A stretch of 10,999 nt of DNA from Cyclobacteriaceae bacterium (GTDB lineage Bacteria; Bacteroidota; Bacteroidia; Cytophagales; Cyclobacteriaceae): the NCBI GenBank assembly GCA_021648745.1, contig JAKISE010000099.1, forward strand, positions 1-10,999. Reading direction: 5' to 3'. Shown piece after piece: positions 5,762 through 10,999 of this stretch. Made by a program: the position numbers and the translations under genes. Numbering within the stretch: position 1 is the first letter of the stretch; each line of letters opens with the position of its first letter. Below the pieces are notes generated by a model. The model had not been told where the DNA came from. It worked only from the letters and a program-made list of their open reading frames with translations, and did not search any database.

Positions 5762-8395
5762 ATGCGATTAACCTTAACCCTCGTTTTTAGCCTCCTATTG
5801 TCTTTTAGTGGGCTTGCTCAAACAGGCTCCTACTATCTGGCCCAATACGATCTCAAAGATCGTGGGCTCAGCAATTACAATTACGACATTGTACAGGATA
5901 GCAGAGGGTTGGTGTATATGGCAAACCTCAAGGGAGTTTTGGTTTCAGATGGATTAGATTGGTCTATTATTGAAACCCCCTACAGTGTATTTGCCTTAGA
6001 TTTTGATGATAACGACAACCTTTATGTAGGTGGGCGAAAAGAAATTGCCGTAATCAATAAAACAGGTAACGTCTCAGAATCATATCAGCTTATTTCAAAG
6101 GTTAGACAAGAAATTTTTGAAATTGAATACCATAATAATCGGGTTTATTTTCTATCAGAAAGCACCTTGTTTATTTACAATACCGCCTCTAAAAAGGTTA
6201 CTGTAATTGAAAAATCATCTAAAGATTTATTTTCTTCATTATTAGAAATTGATGGCGATATTTATGTGGCGAGTGGAGAAGGTGGTGTTCAATCATTGGT
6301 GGATGGAAAACTAGTGCCAACTACCATTAAATTCCCTAAGAACATCCAAAGAGCCATACACTCTAAAAGTGGCGATCAATTTCTAATCAGTAATAACGGC
6401 ACATATTTTATTAAAAAGTCAGGAGGATCGAGATATGAAAATTTTAACATTATAGATGAAGGCTACCTAGCCCAAAACACCCCTGTAGATATTAGTTGGG
6501 TTAATTCCGAGTTACTTGCTATTTCAACCATAAGTGGCGGAGTGGTTTTTATTGATGCCTCAACTGGCAAAGTAACTCAGTACATGAACTACGAAAACGG
6601 CTTATTAGATAACGAAGTACTCGCGCTTTTTGTAAGCAAAAATAACATTGTATGGTGCGCCACACCTCAAGGGGTATCTATTATCGCACCAGAAATACCC
6701 ATTAGAAATTATGCAAGCTATAAGGGCTTGTCTGGCAATATCCAAGTAGTTTATGAACTCAGTAAAAGGCTTTTTGTAGGTACCACAACAGGCTTATTCG
6801 AACTTGTTAAAAAATCTATATTCGAAGATGTTGTAAGTTATAAAAAAATAACTACTACTGAAGAGGTAGTATTAGAACCAGAACCAAAAAAGAAAAAAGG
6901 ACTATTCAAAAGGAAGAACAAGAGAACCACGCCAATAACTACTACCAAGTTTAAAACATCCTACAGAAAGCAGGTTCAAAAACAATTATTGTCTCAAAGC
7001 TATGAGTTCGAAAAGATTGAAAACATAGATGCTAAAATTGTTCAGTTAGTAAATTTTAATGGCAAGCTTTTGATCGGTTCTTTGTCGGGTGTGTATCAGC
7101 TAGAAGGGAAAAAAGCTACTCGAATTTTCGAAGAACCTGTGGTGTATATGTATAAACCTGATGCCTTTAATTTTTTAATGGTGAGCACTTATACAAAAGA
7201 AGTCAAAGTATTGAACCCAACTGCTGATCAATGGGTAACTACGGGGTTGCTCGATGGGCTCGATGATTTTGTGGAGCAAATTGAACAAGGAGAACAGGGT
7301 AGCTTATGGCTTTGTGGTGCTGATTCGGTATATCGAATTATACTGAGTAATGCATTCACCTTAGAAGATGTTGAAGTCTACCCTATTAATAATCCATATT
7401 GGGAACGTACCTATGCAAATCCTTATCAAGGTAAAACCTATTTTATAAACACATCTGGTTATTATTATTACGAAGATCAGGAAATAAAAAAGGATACTAT
7501 TATTGAGCAGCAAATTGGATTGCCAACGAAAATGATTCTTAGCTCTCAAGATAAACTTTGGGTAAATACAGGGCATTTTTGGTATGGACAAGGAAAAGAC
7601 CTCAATAATTCGTTAAATTTTATCAGTCTTTTTGAAGACCCCAAGTATATTACTGAATTGGGTGAGAATAAATTTTGGGTGGTTGCAGGTGACAATCAGC
7701 TCTATAAAGTGGATGGCGAAGAATTAAAATTGATTACTAGAAAGTTTGAGCTCTTTCTTGAAAAAGCGCAAAAAGATTCAGTCACTCTTCCTACTACAGC
7801 TTTACTTGGCAATATAAGCCAGCAAAGTTCATTAACATTTAAATTTGCTTCCCCTGATCATACTAATATTTATCGAACAGAATATCAGTATCGGTTAGTC
7901 GGGCTATCTTCAGAATGGTCTGACTGGAGCAAGCAAAACAACGAAATTGTGTTTCCATATTTACCAGCAGGCACTTATGAGCTTGAGGTGCGAGCAAGAG
8001 ATGCTCTCGGAAATGAAAAAAATTCTGAGTCTATTAGCTTTAGCATTTTAGCTCCTTACTGGAAACGACCATGGTTTTACTTAATCGAACTTTTGTTCTT
8101 TGGTGGGCTAATGACCATTTCTGTATTGATAAACCGGAAGAAACATAAGTTTTCAGTGCTAAGTAGGTTACTTACCTTTCTTACTTTAATCTTTATTGTG
8201 GAGTTTGTTCAAACTATTGCTGAGGCTAAATTTGAAACCAATCAATCACCGGTAATCAATTTCTTTATTCAGGTTGCCATCGCTCTCTCCATTTTGCCTG
8301 TGGAAGGGGTGTTAAGAAAGTTTATAACTAAGAAAGAACTAAGTAAAACTGTTGCCGAAAAGGCAGCTCAGCAAAAAGATAATAAAGCTACCTGA
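5762..8395 (+). CDS. Exported beta-propeller / Y_Y_Y sensor-like membrane protein without output domain
   Basis: The 877-residue product begins with a signal peptide (MRLTLTLVFSLLLSFSGLAQ, cut after Ala19). Residues about 20-690 form repeated propeller-type blades with the two-component-regulator flavour (DIVQDSRGLVYMANLKGVLV; WCATPQGVSIIAP; FVGTTTGLFEL; LLIGSLSGVYQLEG). The propeller is interrupted at about 372-395 by a basic insert rich in Lys/Arg. Residues about 700-763 are a Y_Y_Y (triple-tyrosine) domain with YQYRLVGLSSEWSDWS and LPAGTYELEVRARDALGN. In hybrid two-component sensors a single membrane helix and a histidine kinase follow. Here there are three predicted membrane segments instead (about 771-792, 803-823 and 831-855) and a short charged tail. 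No His-kinase, receiver, HTH or GGDEF motif is visible. It probably senses an extracellular ligand and passes it to a partner, but no partner gene is next to it. Its last eight bases overlap the converging downstream gene. Confidence 0.85.
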   Translation: MRLTLTLVFSLLLSFSGLAQTGSYYLAQYDLKDRGLSNYNYDIVQDSRGLVYMANLKGVLVSDGLDWSIIETPYSVFALDFDDNDNLYVGGRKEIAVINKTGNVSESYQLISKVRQEIFEIEYHNNRVYFLSESTLFIYNTASKKVTVIEKSSKDLFSSLLEIDGDIYVASGEGGVQSLVDGKLVPTTIKFPKNIQRAIHSKSGDQFLISNNGTYFIKKSGGSRYENFNIIDEGYLAQNTPVDISWVNSELLAISTISGGVVFIDASTGKVTQYMNYENGLLDNEVLALFVSKNNIVWCATPQGVSIIAPEIPIRNYASYKGLSGNIQVVYELSKRLFVGTTTGLFELVKKSIFEDVVSYKKITTTEEVVLEPEPKKKKGLFKRKNKRTTPITTTKFKTSYRKQVQKQLLSQSYEFEKIENIDAKIVQLVNFNGKLLIGSLSGVYQLEGKKATRIFEEPVVYMYKPDAFNFLMVSTYTKEVKVLNPTADQWVTTGLLDGLDDFVEQIEQGEQGSLWLCGADSVYRIILSNAFTLEDVEVYPINNPYWERTYANPYQGKTYFINTSGYYYYEDQEIKKDTIIEQQIGLPTKMILSSQDKLWVNTGHFWYGQGKDLNNSLNFISLFEDPKYITELGENKFWVVAGDNQLYKVDGEELKLITRKFELFLEKAQKDSVTLPTTALLGNISQQSSLTFKFASPDHTNIYRTEYQYRLVGLSSEWSDWSKQNNEIVFPYLPAGTYELEVRARDALGNEKNSESISFSILAPYWKRPWFYLIELLFFGGLMTISVLINRKKHKFSVLSRLLTFLTLIFIVEFVQTIAEAKFETNQSPVINFFIQVAIALSILPVEGVLRKFITKKELSKTVAEKAAQQKDNKAT

Positions 8396-8624
8396 TTCTA
8401 CCTGTCCATTCTTGTTCTTGTTGTTCACGCTTAATCCGCTGCTTAACCTCAGGGTCATTTAAGATAGAATTAATTTCTCCTTGAGATGTTAGGTGATACT
8501 CTCCACAATCGTGGCATTGATAGTAGTTTTTAGCGCCTTGCAAAAATCGAATATGAGATCGAATTAAAGCTTCTTGAACTTCAGACTCAGAGTAATAACT
8601 GTTTTTTCCTGTGGGGCAACGCAT
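8388..8624 (-). CDS. Small conserved CxxC (zinc-binding-like) protein
   Basis: The 78-residue protein starts MRCPTGKNSYYSESEVQEAL and carries YQCHDCGEYHLTSQG at about 35-49. Cys3, Cys37, Cys40 and His44 could bind one zinc. A charged helical tail follows (KQRIKREQQEQEW). This pattern (MRCP-K... then Y-C-DCG-YHLTS) is familiar from small uncharacterised Bacteroidota proteins; the function is unknown and I give none. An upstream in-frame ATG at 8648 would add MQFLTFVI, but I choose 8624. The family begins at MRCP, and a TAnnTTTG box lies between the two candidates. The gene converges on the propeller gene; the two 3' ends overlap by eight bases. It is divergent from the interrupted zinc-ribbon gene at 8709. 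Confidence 0.75.
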   Translation of the reverse strand: MRCPTGKNSYYSESEVQEALIRSHIRFLQGAKNYYQCHDCGEYHLTSQGEINSILNDPEVKQRIKREQQEQEWTGRIR

Positions 8625-8629
8625 AATTA

Positions 8630-8637
8630 CAAAGGTA
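8630..8637 (-). promoter_or_regulatory. Candidate -7 box for the small CxxC gene
   Basis: On the minus strand, TACCTTTG matches TAnnTTTG exactly and ends five bases before the chosen ATG (8624-8622). The transcript would be nearly leaderless. There is no TTTG at the usual -33 spacing. The box helps decide the start codon, since the longer ATG at 8648 would lie upstream of it. Confidence 0.35.
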
Positions 8638-8784
8638 AGAAACTGCAATTATAAACAGATTGCTTCACTATGTTCGCAATGACGTTTAAACTTGTTTATA
8701 TTCGAGTTATGAATCAGAAAGAATGCCCTTCTTGTGCCATGATGATTGCTGGAACGGCAAAAGAGTGCCCAATCTGTAAGTATG

Positions 8785-9047
8785 AACCTGAGTTCGACCT
8801 AAGGAATACTGTCAGCTTTAAGTGAAAATTTCATAAACGACTCAAATTTATGTAGGACTAACGAGTTAATTCAAATAAATTTGAGGAAGTTTAGGGAAAT
8901 TTCACTAAAGCCCAAGGGAAAATATCTAGCAGGCAATCTTTTAGTAATAAAAATCTTAAAATAATCCATTATTTTTTCACTTTTTATTTCCAAAATCTCA
9001 CCTACTATCTTATTTTCTGGCAGCATTCCTTAGGTCGAACTCAGGTT
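8785..9047. mobile_element. 263-bp MITE-like element with 31-bp terminal inverted repeats
   Basis: Bases 8785-8815 and 9017-9047 are inverted copies matching at 29 of 31 positions, with the outer 23 perfect (each starts AACCTGAGTTCGACCTAAGG when read inward). The flanks are ATG at 8782-8784 and ATG at 9048-9050, a 3-bp target duplication; it can also be read as TATG if the right end is set one base earlier. The inside has no transposase, only AT-rich DNA and a long hairpin, so the element is non-autonomous and moved by a transposase elsewhere. Removal of element plus one target copy restores the host frame exactly. I cannot assign the family with confidence. Confidence 0.8.
8815..8911. repeat. 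Long imperfect hairpin inside the MITE
   Basis: Three nested arms pair in order: GCTTTA (8815-8820) with TAAAGC (8906-8911), AGTGAAAATTTC (8821-8832) with GAAATTTCACT (8896-8906), TAAAC (8834-8838) with GTTTA (8889-8893), and CTCAAATTTAT (8841-8851) with ATAAATTTGAG (8875-8885). The loop is 23 bases. Together they make a stem of roughly 30 pairs with small bulges. It sits at the left inner edge of the element and is asymmetric with respect to it. It could be an older nested element, a terminator, or a structural end of the MITE. Confidence 0.7.
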
Positions 9048-9186
9048 ATGAGTATCCAAAAACGAAGCGGATCTACCAACCTGAGTTCGGGATAATTTTT
9101 ATTATGGCTTATATCTTTTAGTGGAGAAACCAAGCATATTCATTTCATTTTGTTAATTTTAGAAGATATGCTAGCCCTAAACTGAA

Positions 9187-10074
9187 ATGGAACAGAATAT
9201 ACTAACAACCTTTTTATTACCAGCATCGCTATTTATTATAATGCTGGGTATGGGTTTGGCATTGCAAATCGATGATTTTAAGAGGGTAATAAAGTATCCG
9301 AAAGCAATTTTTATAGGGATTACCAATCAAATGGTGCTACTGCCAATCATTGGATTTACCATTGCAACAGCATTTAATTTAGAACCAGAATTGGCAGTTG
9401 GCCTAATGATTTTAGCTGCTTGCCCGGGTGGGGTTACTTCAAATTTATATAGTCATTTGTCTAATGGAGACACTGCCCTTTCCGTTACTCTCACAGCTAT
9501 TAGCAGTGCCATCTCTATTATTACAATTCCACTAATTATAAATTTTGGACTTGCTCAATTTATGCATGAAAGCCAAGTTATTCACCTTCCTGTTGTTAAA
9601 ACAATAGTTCAAATAATGGGTATAACAGTTATCCCTATTGGATTAGGCATGCTAATTCGCTTTAAAAACCCAGATTTTGCTTCTAGCATGGGAAAGCCTG
9701 TAAAAATAGCTTCAGCCATTATTTTATTTATTCTTGTACTAGGCGTTATAGGGGTAGAACGTGAAAGGTTAGGAAGTCATTTCGAACGGGTGGGAATAGC
9801 CGTTTTATTGTTGAACGTAATTACGATGGTTTTAGGTTTTTATGTAGCAAAAATTGGAAAGTTGAACCTTGCTCAATCAATTACAATTTCATTAGAATCT
9901 GGTTTGCAGAATGGATCGCTGGGCATTGTAATTGCAATTTCTATACTTTATAATACAGAAATGTCAATTCCGGCAGCTGTCTATAGTCTTATAATGTTTA
10001 TAACTGGTGGCTTTATGATTTGGAGGTTTGGAAGAGATAGAGCAACCTCAAACTTAGATAATAAGAGTTTTTAA
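9187..10074 (+). CDS. Bile acid:sodium symporter family (BASS) transporter
   Basis: The 295-residue integral membrane protein has about nine to ten hydrophobic segments and no cleaved signal. Family signatures are AACPGGVTSNLYSHLSNGDT (about 77-95), with the CPGG-SN crossover motif, and ISLESGLQNGSLGIVIAISI (about 234-252). Glu237 and Gln241 in the latter correspond in position to the sodium-site residues of bacterial ASBT homologues. It should import an organic anion together with sodium at the inner membrane. In a bacterium of this type the substrate is probably not a bile acid, and it cannot be told from sequence. The length is normal for bacterial members. It is not in an obvious operon: 65 bases separate it from the interrupted zinc-ribbon gene, and a region of broken genes follows. 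It is complete and undamaged, unlike its neighbours on both sides. Confidence 0.92.
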   Translation: MEQNILTTFLLPASLFIIMLGMGLALQIDDFKRVIKYPKAIFIGITNQMVLLPIIGFTIATAFNLEPELAVGLMILAACPGGVTSNLYSHLSNGDTALSVTLTAISSAISIITIPLIINFGLAQFMHESQVIHLPVVKTIVQIMGITVIPIGLGMLIRFKNPDFASSMGKPVKIASAIILFILVLGVIGVERERLGSHFERVGIAVLLLNVITMVLGFYVAKIGKLNLAQSITISLESGLQNGSLGIVIAISILYNTEMSIPAAVYSLIMFITGGFMIWRFGRDRATSNLDNKSF

Positions 10075-10515
10075 AATTGAAAACAATTGAAACTAAAGAT
10101 ATACTTTTTAGAACATTCAAATGTCTAGTCAACTGTCCATTTAGAAGTCTATTCCTCATTATAAACGCACTTATAGATCGTAACAACTGTTTTAGCTCAT
10201 GATTTTGATTACAAAATAATTTTCGTTGATAAAATTTATTTTCTTCTAGTAATTCTTATTATATTAACAATTACTATTTTCTATTATGAGTGATCAATAC
10301 AAACTATTTGGGACAGATATTAAAATGCTCCAGCTATTTGCAGATTGTCTCAAAAAAATGCCTGATATAAAAAAGGAACTTTTAAAGTTGAAGCAAGATT
10401 TATGGGATAACCCGAAATGTGGAACACATATTAAATAGTCGACCCTTAGAAAGAGGGATAAAAGGCATTATTTGATACTATTAGCTATAAATATGATATA
10501 AATCGCTAGTTGATA

Positions 10516-10554
10516 TGACAAGAAATGTGTAATTTCATGGTTCAAACCTTGTCA
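10516..10554 (+). promoter_or_regulatory. Hairpin just upstream of the transposase start
   Basis: TGACAAG (10516-10522) pairs with CTTGTCA (10548-10554), with a smaller GAAAT/ATTTC pair inside. The right arm ends one base before the ATG at 10556. A fold here could hold down translation of the transposase, as several insertion sequences do, but that is inference. Confidence 0.3.
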
Positions 10555-10555
10555 A

Positions 10556-10825
10556 ATGAAGTCAAAAAAAGGAGTCACCAATCAGATGGGCTTTTTAGCA
10601 CCTACTTTAAAAAAGCAACTGAATCCTAAGCAGGAGCTATATCTTTTAAGTCAAGCTATAAAGTGGGAGTATTTTGAAAATGAGTTCGAGCAATACTATT
10701 CAAAAGAAGGTCGTCCAGCTCATTCGATCCGCTTAATGACCTCCTTGTTGATTTTAAAGCATTTATACGGATTATCAGATGAGGGCTTAGTAGAACAACA
10801 ATGGGAAATGAATCCCTCTTTCTAA
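10556..10825 (+). pseudogene. IS5-family transposase, N-terminal fragment
   Basis: The 89-codon frame contains FLAPTLKKQLNPKQELYLLS, AIKWEYFENEFEQYYSKEGR, PAHSIRLMTSLLILKHLYGL and SDEGLVEQQWEMNP. This is the DUF772-type N-terminal DNA-binding region of IS5-family transposases (pattern GRP...IRLM.-LLILKHLY-LSDE--VE-W--NP). A full protein would go on for 250 or more residues with a DDE catalytic domain. Here, right after MNP, the frame enters the terminal inverted repeat and stops (PSF-stop at 10823-10825). The deletion therefore removed everything between the conserved NPY position and the right end. It cannot catalyse transposition. It might still bind the element's ends. ATG at 10586 is an alternative start. 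Confidence 0.88.
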
Positions 10826-10918
10826 GGGTCGACTATTTATTACCCTCAATGTTTGCCGAAATATCTGGAAGGCTAGTGTAAAGAATACCAATAAAGCGAA
10901 CTAATTTAAGAATAGTTG

Positions 10919-10926
10919 TATCTTTG
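10919..10926 (+). promoter_or_regulatory. Candidate -7 box, near-leaderless start
   Basis: TATCTTTG matches TAnnTTTG exactly and ends four bases before the ATG at 10931. This is the same tight spacing as at 8630-8637. No clear -33 TTTG is visible upstream. Confidence 0.35.
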
Positions 10927-10930
10927 CGGT

Positions 10931-10999
10931 ATGGCTAGAAAAGGAAAACCTCTAAAAATAGAACAGACAGTCCAGAATGATTTAAAAATTATGTCAAGA
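10931..10999 (+). CDS. Partial gene at window edge, possibly IS630-type transposase
   Basis: ATG at 10931 opens a frame that runs to the end of the window: MARKGKPLKIEQTVQNDLKI then MSR. Only 23 residues are visible. A basic start followed by a short helix ending near MSR resembles the beginning of IS630-family or related HTH transposases, which often continue SRT and then a helix-turn-helix. That assignment rests on resemblance over very few residues. It is preceded by a TAnnTTTG box. Its position beside an IS5 remnant fits a transposon-rich edge. Another small DNA-binding protein is possible. Confidence 0.4.
   Translation, partial: MARKGKPLKIEQTVQNDLKIMSR

Larger units (their letters stand above)
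8709..9121 (+). pseudogene. Zinc-ribbon/membrane-tail small protein gene split by a MITE
   Basis: ATG at 8709 opens MNQKECPSCAMMIAGTAKEC, then PICKY: two CxxC knuckles (Cys6/Cys9 and Cys20/Cys23) of a zinc ribbon. After TAT (8781-8783) the frame runs into a terminal inverted repeat and stops early at 8823-8825, leaving 38 codons. If the element and one target copy (8785-9050) are removed, G8784 joins AG at 9051. The frame then continues CPICKYEYPKTKRIYQ followed by PEFGIIFIMAYIF and TAG at 9119-9121. The rebuilt protein has 48 residues with a YEYP motif right after the last CxxC and a hydrophobic tail. That matches small Bacteroidota zinc-ribbon proteins (CPxC-YEFP plus one membrane helix). 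The truncated product keeps all four Cys but lacks the membrane tail. The role is unknown. Confidence 0.7.
10438..10833. mobile_element. Internally deleted IS5-family element (396 bp) with TA target duplication
   Basis: The ends are inverted copies: GTCGACCCTTAGAAAGAGGG at 10438-10457 and its exact complement at 10814-10833, with two more matching bases inward (GGGAT). The element is flanked by TA on both sides (10436-10437 and 10834-10835). The palindrome also runs a few bases outward (TAAATA / TATTTA), so the exact edge is uncertain by some bases. Inside lies the first fifth to quarter of a transposase gene running directly into the right terminal repeat. It is thus a deletion derivative, mobilisable only if a full-length relative is present. 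A TA duplication fits some IS5-family groups. Confidence 0.85.
10286..10881 (+). pseudogene. Small gene of unknown function split by an IS5-type element
   Basis: ATG at 10286 opens MSDQYKLFGTDIKMLQLFAD, then CLKKMPDIKKELLKLKQ and DLWDNPKCGTHIK. It stops at TAG (10436-10438), where the TA is target and the G is the first base of the element. If the element and one TA are removed, the frame continues YLLPSMFAEISGRLV and stops at TAA (10879-10881), giving 65 codons. The protein would be a soluble, Lys-rich, mostly helical polypeptide. I recognise no family and assign no function. The 211 bases before it (10075-10285) are very AT-rich and show no feature I can support. That the frame stays open for 15 codons across the scar supports a real gene but could be chance. 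Confidence 0.45.

Noticed and set aside
5762..8395. Propeller protein as a hybrid two-component histidine kinase
   Set aside because: The ectodomain fits, but no HisKA, HATPase, receiver or AraC-type motif is present before the stop.
8625..8648. Longer start (ATG at 8648) for the small CxxC gene
   Set aside because: It would add MQFLTFVI, which does not fit the family's MRCP start, and a TAnnTTTG box lies between the two ATGs.
8709..8825. 38-codon zinc-ribbon frame as an intact gene
   Set aside because: Its last 13 codons are read from the terminal repeat of an inserted element. The rebuilt frame across the scar fits the family better.
8957..8977. AAAATAAT-CC-ATTATTTT with a T run inside the MITE
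   Set aside because: The stem is all A/T and has no GC core. It may be chance in AT-rich DNA, so I do not list it as a terminator.
1..10999. Defence island, toxin-antitoxin, CRISPR, prophage or tRNA genes
   Set aside because: I looked on both strands and found no repeat-spacer pattern, phage structural gene, nuclease or recognisable antitoxin pair, and no tRNA cloverleaf. The small 65-codon gene is not similar enough to any toxin or antitoxin to say so.

Overview
The window looks like AT-rich chromosomal DNA from a member of the Bacteroidota, probably a marine or environmental Cytophagia/Flavobacteriia-type organism (the genus cannot be fixed). The supporting signs are exported proteins whose signal peptides end in Ala-Gln, weak or absent Shine-Dalgarno sites, TAnnTTTG-type -7 boxes close to start codons, a beta-propeller/Y_Y_Y protein typical of the phylum, and small Bacteroidota-type CxxC proteins. 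No rRNA, tRNA or CRISPR array is visible.

Left part (1-3408): a REP-like palindromic repeat (1-72) lies behind a leftward outer-membrane beta-barrel gene (82-1101). The signal peptide of that gene is split from its best ATG by one base in a homopolymer. Next comes the decayed 3' end of a DUF1254/DUF1214 gene (1277-1387), directly upstream of an intact DUF1254/DUF1214 lipoprotein (1408-2967). This is the scar of a former tandem pair. A strong terminator (3053-3096) and a small broken exported-protein gene (3193-3408) follow.

Middle part (3450-8395): an exported M20 metallopeptidase and a nitrilase overlap by one base (TAATG) and surely form an operon. They are followed by an 877-residue exported propeller/Y_Y_Y protein. 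It has the sensor half of a hybrid two-component system, but ends in three membrane helices instead of a kinase or DNA-binding output.

Right part (8388-10999): two small CxxC/zinc-ribbon genes are divergent from each other. The second (8709-9121) is split by a 263-bp MITE-like element with near-perfect 31-bp terminal inverted repeats and a 3-bp (or 4-bp) target duplication. Removing the element plus one target copy rebuilds a 48-codon zinc-ribbon/membrane-tail protein. After an intact bile-acid:sodium-symporter-family transporter (9187-10074), a second small gene (10286-10881) is split by a 396-bp internally deleted IS5-family element. That element has 20-plus-bp terminal repeats and still encodes the N-terminal 89 codons of its transposase. 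Removing it with one TA copy rebuilds a 65-codon frame. The window ends inside another gene, possibly an IS630-type transposase.

I do not see a convincing new multi-gene system. The most informative content is the set of reversible-looking insertion scars, the decayed DUF1214 paralogue and the output-less propeller sensor.
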